From Streptomyces bicolor (GTDB lineage Bacteria; Actinomycetota; Actinomycetes; Streptomycetales; Streptomycetaceae): a stretch of 64,000 bases of DNA. Below are positions 35,001-43,456 of this stretch, one piece after another (the first letter of the stretch is position 1; every line of letters starts with the position of its first letter). The notes below the pieces were generated by a model. The model ran no database searches. It was not told where the DNA came from and worked only from the letters and a program-made list of their open reading frames with translations. The DNA lies in assembly GCF_000719285.1 (NCBI RefSeq), contig NZ_JOFS01000001.1, positions 186,001 through 250,000 on the forward strand, read 5' to 3'. A program made the position numbers and the translations under genes.

Positions 35001-35810
35001 GAAGGATTCCAGCGCCTGGCGGTGCGCCTCCTCGGCTACGTCGAGCTGACCCTGAGCGTGTTTCGCCTGGGCGAGGTTGTCGAGAACGACCGCGTAGAAC
35101 TCGCTTGACGCCCCGTCGAACAGCAGCGCCAGCTGAAGAGCGTGGGCCAGGAGCGGCTCGGCCCGCTGCCAGTCGCCGGTCGCGGCACAGGCCATGGCCA
35201 GGTCGTTCAGGCTGTGGCCCGTCTCGGGATGGAACTCGCCGTACCGGCCGACGACGAGGGCCAGCACGAGGTCTGCGATGTGGATCGACTGCTCGTGGTG
35301 CCCGTCGGACCGGAGCGCGTGGTAGGCGCCCCGGAGGCGCTTGACCTCCTCGTCCACCTCCGGCGCCGCCTGGCTCCACCGGTCGAGCAGCTCGGTGTCC
35401 ATCAACGCGACCTGGGTCTCCATGCACTCGACGCCCAGGTCTATGCACTCGCGCAGGTGCCGGCGCCCGGCGTCCAGGTCGCCGGTGGTGATCAGGTGCG
35501 TGCCGACGTAGCACAGCGCCTGGCAGCGCCGAAGGGCGTCGTCCGCTTCGGCGATGACCGACGCCGGCTCCCGTCGGCCCAGCGTGACGTCGAGGAGGGC
35601 GGACTCCCACGGGCCGCCTACGGTCTCGTGCAGCGTCCGCCCGAGCGCGTCGTCGGGCGACATCCCCATCCGGCGCATGCTGATGAGGAAGATCTGCGCC
35701 ATCCCCAGACTGACGCCGGTTTGCAGGACGTGCCCCGCGACCGTGGCGGCGGTGGGGTAGTCGCGTCGCACGAATGCCCACGCACACCGCTCGAAAGGCT
35801 CGTGGTTCAC
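32016..35810 (-). CDS. TPR-CHAT protease (1264 aa)
   Basis: The first ~250 residues are helical. Roughly 230-720 are repeated TPR units (for example YATSLGNLALVCAKLGKHTEAERLYREAV and similar blocks), then a linker and a C-terminal CHAT protease domain (~960-1264). The CHAT catalytic pair is His1086 in LHIASHGYF and Cys1164 in VVLSACDTGRG. CHAT domains are caspase/separase-like proteases, some activated in phage defence. The GTG start has GGGAG upstream; the longer frame to 36035 begins with low-complexity sequence and is rejected. The neighbouring caspase gene is on the same strand. Confidence 0.88.
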   Translation of the reverse strand: MNHEPFERCAWAFVRRDYPTAATVAGHVLQTGVSLGMAQIFLISMRRMGMSPDDALGRTLHETVGGPWESALLDVTLGRREPASVIAEADDALRRCQALCYVGTHLITTGDLDAGRRHLRECIDLGVECMETQVALMDTELLDRWSQAAPEVDEEVKRLRGAYHALRSDGHHEQSIHIADLVLALVVGRYGEFHPETGHSLNDLAMACAATGDWQRAEPLLAHALQLALLFDGASSEFYAVVLDNLAQAKHAQGQLDVAEEAHRQALESFARVVGTDHPSYATSLGNLALVCAKLGKHTEAERLYREAVDLRRRLFGTDDLRYIGMADGLTLVHLDMGKLSAAEAQVTEIVDIAGRMKGIESPEYASRLKQLGDLYHQMGRYSDSADRYGRAFRIDHANLGLDHPTTVETGARMALSQKLAGQFKEAVLGYQYVMAHQSGADLAVTTHNLAVLHLDAGDGYAARRYAEEAIELHRSAGLEDSVDHAMLLVGKAAVDSAEGRHDDAESTLRRAMDLIERHAGRENEYYANACSGLAKCRIAQQRYDEADELLQTSLRLTEEAVGDDAPAVAVTVGLRGTVQLAKGRWADAEQLFRRAVELLGRDTDAERKPLYIELLRELGRALVGMGREREAIDVVLTAERYQDGLIQEKSTVAGISSLSVDQPVALLNILGRPRFQTPGLVSQLLEVVWRRKGIVAEADFVRRREEIHSREHDGGDVQSKFAEVQQAIETGEIPPMADLEVMFQDILDTYARNLRYGMYPDVEAAHRDLHAHIMEGWPEQGDLSREEWLERLSEYAGKAGSLMGNRDRLESELRILFGREGWLGEVLPRVTLEAVRSRLPEGSALVEFLCVPTLDESAVPAEGGSRWGPDRYYAFVVTSDRDDDVRLIDLGTAESVDANIALLRRDITRGGRARDIDPAAPEDVARASGQAAVELRRALLDPLRIDDRTRLFLAPDAQLYTLPFEILPLDDGRLVIDAHEIAYLTTGRELIPAHRTALESANPPVVIADPDYDLALDTTTEPAPPEGEPDARRAAGLHFSRLPGTRDEGRHIADLLGVKAWLGADAVEGPLKQQRSPVILHIASHGYFLDDDRPTDSHSRQADRRAFSAFPAPLLNSGLALAGANTWLRRGHLPDPAEDGLLTAADLATMDLSGTELVVLSACDTGRGLVAVGQGVYGLRRSVGIAGARTLVMSLWQVPDRETQELMEDFYGRLKRGEPCGSAFRAAQLSMRARRPDPYYWGAFICQGDPGPMSAGFLNDVDR

Positions 35811-36112
35811 GTGATCTCCCGTCTGTCGCTGAGGAGCTGCCGCGCCGATGTCCGTGACGCCGGCGGTCGGGTCACGGGGTGTCACCCATGCGATGCGGGC
35901 GCGCCATGGCCGAGGGCGGAGAAGATCCCGGGCCGGTTGCGGCGTCGGTGCAGCGCCGAGCCGACGCCCAGGAGAGCGTGCACCAACGGGTCGACCCCCG
36001 GCAGCCGCTTGGACGATGAGTACCACGAGCGCCACGGCGCTCTGCGCCGGCGAATCGGCGACCGGGCCACCGCCACCGCCCGATGCGCTCGCCGCTCGGC
36101 ACCCGCCCCACG
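35811..36112. other. 302-base gap between caspase and CHAT genes
   Basis: No gene is convincing here. A 64-codon minus-strand frame at 35882-36076 (rich in Arg, containing GVDPLVHALLGVG) has no ribosome-binding site or family. The gap most likely holds the CHAT gene promoter, though no clear -35/-10 pair was identified. Confidence 0.5.
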
Positions 36113-38110
36113 CTACCCACGCACCGGCTGAGTACAGGGGTTCCGGCCGGAATCGTCAGGGCCGCCCGGTACCCGCGTGGTGACCTCGACGGTCTTGACC
36201 GCCCAGTCCAACGCGACATGCGGCGCCGCCCCGAGATCGCGCTCCACCGCGAGCAGGCCGAGCCGGTCCAGGACGCCGGTGACGCCGCGCCGCGCGCCTC
36301 GGGTGGACGACCGGGGCATCTCCCGCAGCCGGGGCAACGCGAAGGGGGCCGAGCTGAACGGCTCCTCCGCGACCAGCAGCACCAGCCAGTCCGTGACGGA
36401 GGCGCCCGGCTCGACCGGCTGGTCGGGGGGCAGGGCCAGAGTGACGGCCGCACCGTTGCCGGCCTCCGCCGTCCAGCGTCCCGCCACATACGCCCCGGGG
36501 AACAGGTCCGCATGCATGCGGTGCCGGTCGGTCAGGTCGAGCAGGACACAGAACAGCTTCCGGTCCGTGGTGTTGCGCAGCCGGACGAAGACCGTCGGCG
36601 GTTCCCATGCCGCGCCGGTCCAGGTGTAGGCGAAGTCGAGGTCTTTCACCGGTGCGGGCGCGCCGTCGCGGGGCGGACGCTGCCGACCCGGCAGCGCCGG
36701 GACCAGCTCGAGCCGGATCGCCTCCTCGAGCGCCGGGGACGCGCTCTCCAGGTTGCGTACCTGCAGCCAGCGGGCGATGTGGTCCAGGTCGCGGACGGTC
36801 TGCTGGATGCCACGGTCGTCGACGGGGACCGGGGACGCCAGTGGCTTGTCGTCGAGGCCGGTGACCTGAATCGTGCGGCCGCCGTCGGCTTGGCGTACCC
36901 GTATGGCGAGCCGGGACGCGGACTCGTCGGTGGTCGGGACGATGCGGATGTGCGGTGACGGGCCGCCGCCGGGACCGGTGGTCCGGACGGTCCCGGTCAG
37001 GCGACGGACGACGTCGGGGTCCGCCTGGATCGACACCGCGACAGGGGGGAGCGGCACGTCGGTCAGGACCATGTCGTACTGCTGTTCTTCGTCGGGTGCC
37101 CAGTCGATCGGGTCGACGACGCTGCGCTGGGCGTACACGTCGGCGACGTGAACCTCGCGGAGCGGCGCGGTGCGGTGCACCCCGAACCGCGAGCCGGTGA
37201 CGACGCCGTGCATGGCACCGGCGTCCACCTCCCACCGGTCCCGCAGATACTGCATGGTGACCCGGGCGGCGCGCGGCCGCAGGGCCCCGCCGAAGACCTC
37301 CCGATCGGCGAGATCCCCGATCGCTTCCAGGTTCGGTATCTGCCGCAGGAGCCTGCCCTCGACCCGGCAACGGGCGTAACTGAGCACTTGGCGGTAGGTG
37401 GCGTCGTGGCCGAGTCGGGCCAGGGCGTGGCCGAGTGCCTCGGTGAACACGCCGTGCCAACCGTCGGGGAACGGACGCTCGTTGGCCTGTTGCCACTCGT
37501 CGCACGCGGAGAACGCCACATGCCCGGGCAACTGTGCGCCGGGAACCGGACCGGATGGGTCCGTAGCGTCGGCAACCAACTCGGGCAGCAGGTCGCGGAG
37601 TTCGGGCGGAGTCTCCAAACCGGGGGCTGACCGCGGGGTCAGGTCGGCCGGCAGGCCGTCACGCATCGCGCTGCGGGAATGGCACGCATCCATGATCGTC
37701 ACGAGGGTGGCGCCGGTACTGACCACCTCGTGGGCCAGGACGGCGAGCTCCTTGTCGTACAGGTCCGGGACGCCGGCGCGGCTGTCGTGGCACACCATCG
37801 TCTGGCACATGCCGGCGCTTTCGGCGTACCAGATCTCTTCCGGCAGCGGCCCCGTCGAGCCGTGACCGCAGTACCAGAACAGCGCGATGTCGTCTGCGCC
37901 GACACTGCCGAGGTGCCCGCGGAACGCCTCGATGATGCCGGCCCGGGTGGCCTGCTCGTCGCAGCGCTTCTCGATGACCAGGTCCGCAGGCGCGATCCGG
38001 GCGCGCAACAGCCGCTCGGCGAGTTCGACGTCGTTCACGCAGCCGCGCAGGTTCAGGTGCGGCAGCCGGTAGGTGTCGATACCGACCAGCAGGGCGTGGA
38101 CCTTGGGCAT
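36113..38110 (-). CDS. caspase-family (peptidase C14) protein, 665 aa
   Basis: The N-terminal ~240 residues are a caspase fold: HALLVGIDTYRLPHLNLRGCVNDV, catalytic His83 in WYCGHGS and Cys143 in TIMDACHSRS. The remaining ~420 residues are beta-rich and unassigned (VFVRLRNTTDRKLFCVLLDL near the end resembles a domain often found C-terminal to bacterial caspases). The ATG beginning MPKVHALLVG has AGGAG eight bases upstream; the 38-codon extension is rejected. Adjacent to a TPR-CHAT protease, it may act in a proteolytic cascade. Confidence 0.88.
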   Translation of the reverse strand: MPKVHALLVGIDTYRLPHLNLRGCVNDVELAERLLRARIAPADLVIEKRCDEQATRAGIIEAFRGHLGSVGADDIALFWYCGHGSTGPLPEEIWYAESAGMCQTMVCHDSRAGVPDLYDKELAVLAHEVVSTGATLVTIMDACHSRSAMRDGLPADLTPRSAPGLETPPELRDLLPELVADATDPSGPVPGAQLPGHVAFSACDEWQQANERPFPDGWHGVFTEALGHALARLGHDATYRQVLSYARCRVEGRLLRQIPNLEAIGDLADREVFGGALRPRAARVTMQYLRDRWEVDAGAMHGVVTGSRFGVHRTAPLREVHVADVYAQRSVVDPIDWAPDEEQQYDMVLTDVPLPPVAVSIQADPDVVRRLTGTVRTTGPGGGPSPHIRIVPTTDESASRLAIRVRQADGGRTIQVTGLDDKPLASPVPVDDRGIQQTVRDLDHIARWLQVRNLESASPALEEAIRLELVPALPGRQRPPRDGAPAPVKDLDFAYTWTGAAWEPPTVFVRLRNTTDRKLFCVLLDLTDRHRMHADLFPGAYVAGRWTAEAGNGAAVTLALPPDQPVEPGASVTDWLVLLVAEEPFSSAPFALPRLREMPRSSTRGARRGVTGVLDRLGLLAVERDLGAAPHVALDWAVKTVEVTTRVPGGPDDSGRNPCTQPVRG

Positions 38111-38318
38111 CGAGGCAGCTCCTGTCCGTGGCGGTTTCGCGGTCATGGACCGATGTATGCCACTCATTGCCACGAGTCGGCGCCGCCATCCGTTCCCGGC
38201 CGCTGGGGGCGCACGGACGCACATCTACGGCGCGCACCGTCATGAACTGAGCGACTCTGCGTCGACGGCACCTCGATCGCCCGTCTGGACAGCCCGGTGA
38301 GCCCGACCGTGGTCTCCG

Positions 38319-38828
38319 TCAGCCCAGTTGCCGGGCGAACGCGTCGTAAGCCCGCTCGTCGAAGAGCACGAACCGCACCTCTTCGACGTCCGTCGGCGCG
38401 CTCCGCACCGTCTCCACCGCGATGCGAGCCGCGTCCTCGATCGGCCACCGGTACACACCCGTCGAGATAGCCGGGAACGCGACCGTCCGCGCACCCAGCT
38501 CGTCGGCCACGCGGAGTGCCTCCCGGTGGCAGGAGGCCAGCAGCTCGGAGCGGTCCTCGGTGGCCGACCAGACCGGGCCCACCGTGTGAATCACCCACCG
38601 CGCGTCCAGCTCCCCCGCCGTCGTGGCGACCGCCTGCCCCGCCGGCAGTCCCTTGCCGTACCGGGAGGCACGCAGCTTGCGGCACTCGGCGAGGATCGCG
38701 GGGCCGCCGCGGCGGTGGATCGCGCCATCGACTCCTCCCCCGCCGAGGAGGGAGGAGTTCGCGGCGTTGACGATCGCGTCGGCGCTCTCGCGCGTGATGT
38801 CGCCCTGGACGAGCCTGATGGTGGTCAT
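38319..38828 (-). CDS. macrodomain protein (ADP-ribose binding/deacylase)
   Basis: The 169-residue protein is a MacroD-type macrodomain: GDITRESADAIVNAANSSLLGGGGVDGAIH (Asn21, Asn24, Gly30-32, Asp34) and FPAISTGVYRWP at the diphosphate loop. Such enzymes hydrolyse O-acetyl-ADP-ribose or mono-ADP-ribose on proteins. It begins 37 bases after the P450 stop, so it could be read through from the Ebo operon, and it lies upstream of the caspase gene with a 208-base gap that holds nothing clear. Confidence 0.92.
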   Translation of the reverse strand: MTTIRLVQGDITRESADAIVNAANSSLLGGGGVDGAIHRRGGPAILAECRKLRASRYGKGLPAGQAVATTAGELDARWVIHTVGPVWSATEDRSELLASCHREALRVADELGARTVAFPAISTGVYRWPIEDAARIAVETVRSAPTDVEEVRFVLFDERAYDAFARQLG

Positions 38829-38865
38829 GACTGCCTCTATAGCAGCCCTGGCCGCCACGGGCCGG

Positions 38866-40053
38866 TCATCGCCAGGCGACCGGCAGCGAACGCACCCCGT
38901 GGACCGTGCTCGCGGAGAGAGCCAGCGACTCCGCAGGGGCCGTCATCCGCAGGGCCGGAAGCCTGCGGAACAGGGTGGCCAGGCCCAGGCGGAGTTCGGT
39001 GCGGGCCAGCGACTGGCCGAGGCACTGGTGCAGGCCGTGCCCGAAGGCGAGGTGGCCGGACGCGTCGCGGTGGACGTCGAGGGCGTCGGGGATGGAGTAC
39101 GCGGACGGGTCACGGTTGGCGGCCTGCAGCGCCACCACCACACCGTCCCCCGCGCCGATACGGACCCCGGACAGCTCGACGTCCTCCGTGGCGACCCGCC
39201 GTATCCCGGAGTGGATGACCGTCAGATGGCGCAGGAGTTCCTCCACCGCCCCCGGCCACAGGGAGTCGTCGGCGCGCAGTGCGTCCAGTTGGGCCGGGTT
39301 GTGCAGCAGGGCGATCACGGCCAGCGGGAACATGTTCGCTGTCGTCTCGTGACCGGCCAGCAGGAGCAGCGAGACCATGCCCGTGGCCTCGTCGAGCGTG
39401 GCCTCGCCGGTCGCCACGCGGTCGGTGGCCAGGCGGGAGATCAGGTCGTCGGCGGGGTCCTGCCCGCGCCGTTCGATGAGGGCGCGCAGATAGCCGTAGA
39501 GAGCCATGCGCGCGGCCATCGCCTCGGCCGGGTCGCCGGCCACGCTGGTGAGGGCGTTGGACTTCTCGCGGAAGAAGCCGTGGTCCTCGTACGGGACGCC
39601 GAGCAGTTCGCAGATGGCCAGGGTGGGGAGCGGCAGTGCGTACGACGCGACCAGGTCCGCCTCCGTCGCGCCGCGGTCCGTCATCGCGTCCAGCAGGTCG
39701 TCGCAGATCCGCTGGATCGCGCCCTCCATCTGTTCGACGCGCCGGAAGGTGAATTCGGGGATCAGCATGCGGCGCAGCCGGGTGTGGTCCGGCGGGTCCA
39801 TCTGGTGGAAGAGGCCGGGGGCCTGCGGCGGTGCGCCGGGGCGGGTGTGGGGGAAGTTCGGGTGGTTGGCGTCGGCGCTGAAGCGGGGGTCCGCGAGGAC
39901 CGTACGGGCGTCTTTGTGTCCGGTGAGGAGCCAGGGGCTGTTGTCGCCCCAGATCGTCACCCGGCGGATCGGCTCCTCGGACTGCCATTTGGCGTATTCG
40001 GGTGCCGGGTCGAGCAGGGGGCGGGTCGTGGGGAGGGGCGGGTGGGTCGTCAT
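38866..40053 (-). CDS. cytochrome P450
   Basis: A 395-residue soluble P450. I-helix LLAGHETTANM, ExxR in EELLRHLTVIH, and the heme loop FGHGLHQCLGQSLAR with Cys344. It resembles CYP105/107-like tailoring enzymes. Its ATG overlaps the TGA of the EboF-like gene (ATGA), so it is a translationally coupled last member of the Ebo operon. The substrate is unknown; ferredoxin and reductase are not in the window. Confidence 0.93.
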   Translation of the reverse strand: MTTHPPLPTTRPLLDPAPEYAKWQSEEPIRRVTIWGDNSPWLLTGHKDARTVLADPRFSADANHPNFPHTRPGAPPQAPGLFHQMDPPDHTRLRRMLIPEFTFRRVEQMEGAIQRICDDLLDAMTDRGATEADLVASYALPLPTLAICELLGVPYEDHGFFREKSNALTSVAGDPAEAMAARMALYGYLRALIERRGQDPADDLISRLATDRVATGEATLDEATGMVSLLLLAGHETTANMFPLAVIALLHNPAQLDALRADDSLWPGAVEELLRHLTVIHSGIRRVATEDVELSGVRIGAGDGVVVALQAANRDPSAYSIPDALDVHRDASGHLAFGHGLHQCLGQSLARTELRLGLATLFRRLPALRMTAPAESLALSASTVHGVRSLPVAWR

Positions 40054-41438
40054 TGGTCCGTTCCTTCCGTGTGCGGGCCTGCGAGGTCCAGCAGCAGGGA
40101 CTTGACCTCCGTGGCCGCGTAGGCGTCTCTCGCCCGGTCCGGCTCCGAGCACAGCAGTACGGGGCCGTGGTCGGGGTCGGTGGGCAGGCGGCCGTGGCTG
40201 CCGCGGACGCCGGACGGGTTCAGCGGGACCGTCCTGAGGCGGTAGCGGAACCCGAGCTTCTTGCGGGCGATCTGGCCGACGGCGCGCAGCTTCACCGCCG
40301 GGACCGTCTCGTCGTAGAGGAGCTCGGCGGGGTCGTAGCCGGGCTTGCGGTGGATCTCGACCTGGCGGGCGAAGTCGGGGGCGCGCTCGTCGTCGAGCCA
40401 GTAGTAGTAGGTGAACCAGGCGTCGGGGTCGGCGATGGCGACGAGTTCGCCGGAGCGCTCGTGGTCCAGACCGTGCGCCGCCTTGCCCTCGGCGTCCAAC
40501 ACCCGCTCCACGCCGTCCAGTTCCGCGACGATCTTCGCCACCGGCTCGGTGTCGGCGGGGTCGCGGACGTAGACGTGGGCGATCTGGTGGTCGGCCACCG
40601 CGAAGGCACGCGACGTCCATGGGTCGAGGTACTCCATGCCGTCCTGCGTGTACACCTCCAGCAGTCCGGCCCGGCGCAGGGCGCGGTTGATGTCGACGGG
40701 GCGGGACGCGGGCGTGATGCCGTACTCGCTGAGCGCGACGACTGTCGCGCCCGCACGCTGGAAGTGGTCGAGCAACGGGCGGAGCGCGTCGTCGAGTTGG
40801 CGGGCGGCGCGGATGGTCTGCGCCGAGGCCGGGCCGGAGCGCTGGGGCTCGTAGTCCATCTGCGGGATGTAGACGAGCGTGAGGTCGGGGCGCTTCTCGT
40901 CGAAGATCTGGCGGGCGGCGGCCAGGATCCACTGGGTGGAGGGCATGCCCGCGTTCGGGCCCCAGTAGGTGAAGAGGGGGAACGGGCCGAGGCGGTCGGT
41001 GAGTTCGTCGTGCAGGGACGGCGGCCAGGTGTAGCAGTCGGGTTCCTTGCGGCCGTCGGAGTAGTAGACGGGGCGCGGGGTGACCGTCCAGTCGACGTCG
41101 GCGCCCATCGCGTACCACCAGCAGACGTTGGCGACCTTGTAGTCGGGGTTCGTCCGCCGGGCCGTCTCCCAGATCTTCTCGCCCCCGACCAGCGCGTTGT
41201 GCTGGCGCCAGAGCATAACCTCGCCGAGGTCGCGGAAGTACCAGCCGTTGGCCACGGCGCCGTGGGTGGACGGCGGTTCGCCGGTGAGGAGGGTGGACTG
41301 GACGGTGCAGGTCACCGCCGGGAGCACGGTGTCCAGCCGGGCCTGGAAGCCGCGTTCGCCGAGGGCGGCCACGGCGGGCATGTGCTTCAGGAGCTTCGGG
41401 GTCAGGCCGACGATGTCGAGTACGACCACGCGGTTCAT
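40050..41438 (-). CDS. eboF: EboF-like alkaline-phosphatase-superfamily protein
   Basis: A 462-residue type I phosphodiesterase/nucleotide-pyrophosphatase-like protein. DIVGLTPKLLKHMP holds the first metal Asp, AVTCTVQSTLLTG carries the nucleophile Thr, and LSEYGITP holds a further ligand region. No signal peptide. It overlaps the EboE-like gene upstream and the P450 downstream by four bases each. Ebo genes act together in moving metabolic intermediates in other bacteria; the specific reaction here is unknown. Confidence 0.82.
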   Translation of the reverse strand: MNRVVVLDIVGLTPKLLKHMPAVAALGERGFQARLDTVLPAVTCTVQSTLLTGEPPSTHGAVANGWYFRDLGEVMLWRQHNALVGGEKIWETARRTNPDYKVANVCWWYAMGADVDWTVTPRPVYYSDGRKEPDCYTWPPSLHDELTDRLGPFPLFTYWGPNAGMPSTQWILAAARQIFDEKRPDLTLVYIPQMDYEPQRSGPASAQTIRAARQLDDALRPLLDHFQRAGATVVALSEYGITPASRPVDINRALRRAGLLEVYTQDGMEYLDPWTSRAFAVADHQIAHVYVRDPADTEPVAKIVAELDGVERVLDAEGKAAHGLDHERSGELVAIADPDAWFTYYYWLDDERAPDFARQVEIHRKPGYDPAELLYDETVPAVKLRAVGQIARKKLGFRYRLRTVPLNPSGVRGSHGRLPTDPDHGPVLLCSEPDRARDAYAATEVKSLLLDLAGPHTEGTDQ

Positions 41439-42592
41439 GAGGGGTCCTCCTTGAGGCCGAGACCGGTCAACCGGCCACGGGCCCAGGCGAGTTCGGCGGC
41501 GATGCCGCCGGGCAGGTCGGCGGGCGGTTCGGGGAGGACGGACCAGGTGTAGGTCTCGACCTCGATGTGGTCGCAGCCTGCCGAGGCGCCGCCCAGCAGC
41601 CCGGCGAGGACTTGGTCGAGCTGGCCGGCGGTGGTGTGCAGCGGGGGTTCGGGGTCGGTGTGCAGCGGGGCGTGGAAGTGGACCCGCCAGGGGCCGTCGG
41701 CGTCGGGAAGGCCGCCGTCGAGGGCGCCCGGGAGGTCGTCGACGCCGATGACGCCGCCGTCCGTCGCCGTACGGGTCTGGTGCAGAAAACGGGGTTCGGC
41801 GAGCCGCTGCAGAGCCGCGCGGGCGGCGGGGTCGGCCGGGCGCTCGGCCTCGACCGCGCAGGATGCCTGGAGCTTGACCACTGGCATCCCGGCCTCCGCG
41901 AGGCGGCGCAGGGCCTCGGCGGGCTCCTCGAACTGGACGGCGAGATGGCAGGCGTCGAGGCACACACCGAGCCGGTCGTGGTCCAGTCCGCCCAGTTCCC
42001 GTACCGCCTGGGTGGTGGTCTCGACGACGCACCCGGGTTCCGGTTCGAAGCCGACGCGGATACGGCGGCCCGTCCACGCCTCCAGTGCCGCGAGCCCGGT
42101 GGTCAGCCGGTCCAGGGCGTGCCGGGCCTCCTCGGCGCAGGCGGGCGTCCACGGGGTGCGCCAGGCCAGGGGCAAGGTGGAGACGCTTCCGCGGTCGATG
42201 TCGTCCGGGAGGAGGGCGGCGAGGACGCGGGCGCAGTCCAAGGTGCACTTCAGCCGGGCCTCGTCGGCCCAGTCGGGCAGGTACACGTCCTTCTTGACGA
42301 CCTCGCGGTGGAATCCGGCGTAGGGGAAGGCGTTGAGGGTGACGGTCTCGAGGCCGCGCGCCCGGAGCTCGCCCTTCAGACGCTCCAACGCTGCTTCGTC
42401 GTCGGCGAGTTCGGTGACCACGGGACGTGCCAGCCACAGCCCGATGCCGAGCCGGTCGGCGCCGAGGCGTTCCCGCACGGGCTCGGCGTACTCGGCGAGT
42501 TGGGCGATGACCCCCTGGAGGTCCTCCGCTTGGTGGACGTTGCTGCAGTAGCCGAGGTGGACGGTGGTGCCGTCGGGGTGCTGAAAACGCAT
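41435..42592 (-). CDS. eboE: EboE-like TIM-barrel protein
   Basis: A 385-residue xylose-isomerase-like barrel starting HLGYCSNVHQAEDLQGVIAQL, the recognisable EboE opening, then LGIGLWLARPV and NAFPYAGFH. The start lies seven bases after the TatD stop. Metal-binding Glu/His positions (GFEPEPG, LDACHLAVQFE) are present. Function is inferred from the operon. Confidence 0.82.
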   Translation of the reverse strand: MRFQHPDGTTVHLGYCSNVHQAEDLQGVIAQLAEYAEPVRERLGADRLGIGLWLARPVVTELADDEAALERLKGELRARGLETVTLNAFPYAGFHREVVKKDVYLPDWADEARLKCTLDCARVLAALLPDDIDRGSVSTLPLAWRTPWTPACAEEARHALDRLTTGLAALEAWTGRRIRVGFEPEPGCVVETTTQAVRELGGLDHDRLGVCLDACHLAVQFEEPAEALRRLAEAGMPVVKLQASCAVEAERPADPAARAALQRLAEPRFLHQTRTATDGGVIGVDDLPGALDGGLPDADGPWRVHFHAPLHTDPEPPLHTTAGQLDQVLAGLLGGASAGCDHIEVETYTWSVLPEPPADLPGGIAAELAWARGRLTGLGLKEDPS

Positions 42593-42599
42593 GGCTCGC

Positions 42600-43454
42600 T
42601 CACGCTCCCCCGCGGCGTATGGAGTTGCCCTGGAAGGTGGCCTCCTCGTCCGGCTTGGGCTCGTCCAGCTCCAGCCGCCCGCTCTGTCCGTAGAAGGCGA
42701 CGGGGTTGCGCCACAGCACCTTGTCGACGTCGTCCTCGTCGAACCCGGCGGCGAGCATGGCGTCGGCGGTCTTCCGGGTCTTCAGCGGATCGGAACGACC
42801 CCAGTCGGCCGCCGAGTTGACCAGCACCCGCTCGGTCCCGTGTTCCTTGAGGATCTCGACCATCCGGTCCTCGCTCATCTTGGTCTTGGGGTAGATCGAG
42901 AACCCGGCCCAGCAGCCGCTGTCGAGGACCATGCCGACGGTGAGCTCGTTGAGGTGGTCGAGGACGACGAGTTCGGGGGCGATGCCCGACTCCCGTACGA
43001 CGTCCAGGGTGCTCCGGGTGCCGGTCGCCTTGTCACGGTGCGGGGTGTGCACGAGAGCGGGCAGCTCGTGCTCGATCGCGAGCTGGAGCTGGCGGGCGAG
43101 CGCCTCGTCCTCCTGAGGGGTCATCGAGTCGTAGCCGATCTCGCCGACGGCGACGACGCGATCCTTGGCGAGATAGCGGTCCAGTTCGTCGAGAACCGGG
43201 ACGCAACGCGGGTCGTTCGCCTCCTTCGGGTTGAGCGCGATCGTGCAGAAGTGCTGGATGCCGAACTGGGCCGCGCGGTACGGCTCCCAGCCCAGCAGCC
43301 CGTCGAAGTAGTCGTAGAAGCTCTCGGGCGAGGTGCGGGGCTGGCCCAGCCAGAAGGCGGGCTCGACGACGGCGCGCACTCCTGCGGCGTACATCGCCTC
43401 GTAGTCGTCGGTCGTGCGGGAGGTCATGTGGATATGGGGGTCGAAGATGCGCAC
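42600..43454 (-). CDS. eboB: TatD-like metal-dependent hydrolase (EboB)
   Basis: A 284-residue amidohydrolase-fold protein. DPHIHMTSRTTDDY supplies the first two metal histidines, VGEIGYDSMTPQEDE the Glu, LVHTPHRD the next His, and LVNSAADWG replaces the usual final 'TD'. It starts two bases after EboA stops. The EboB assignment follows from order with EboA and EboE rather than from motifs alone. Confidence 0.83.
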   Translation of the reverse strand: MRIFDPHIHMTSRTTDDYEAMYAAGVRAVVEPAFWLGQPRTSPESFYDYFDGLLGWEPYRAAQFGIQHFCTIALNPKEANDPRCVPVLDELDRYLAKDRVVAVGEIGYDSMTPQEDEALARQLQLAIEHELPALVHTPHRDKATGTRSTLDVVRESGIAPELVVLDHLNELTVGMVLDSGCWAGFSIYPKTKMSEDRMVEILKEHGTERVLVNSAADWGRSDPLKTRKTADAMLAAGFDEDDVDKVLWRNPVAFYGQSGRLELDEPKPDEEATFQGNSIRRGGA

Positions 43455-43456
43455 GG

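Noticed and set aside
35882..36076. 64-codon frame between caspase and CHAT genes as a third module component
   Set aside because: No ribosome-binding site, Arg-rich composition and no family; not enough to call a gene.
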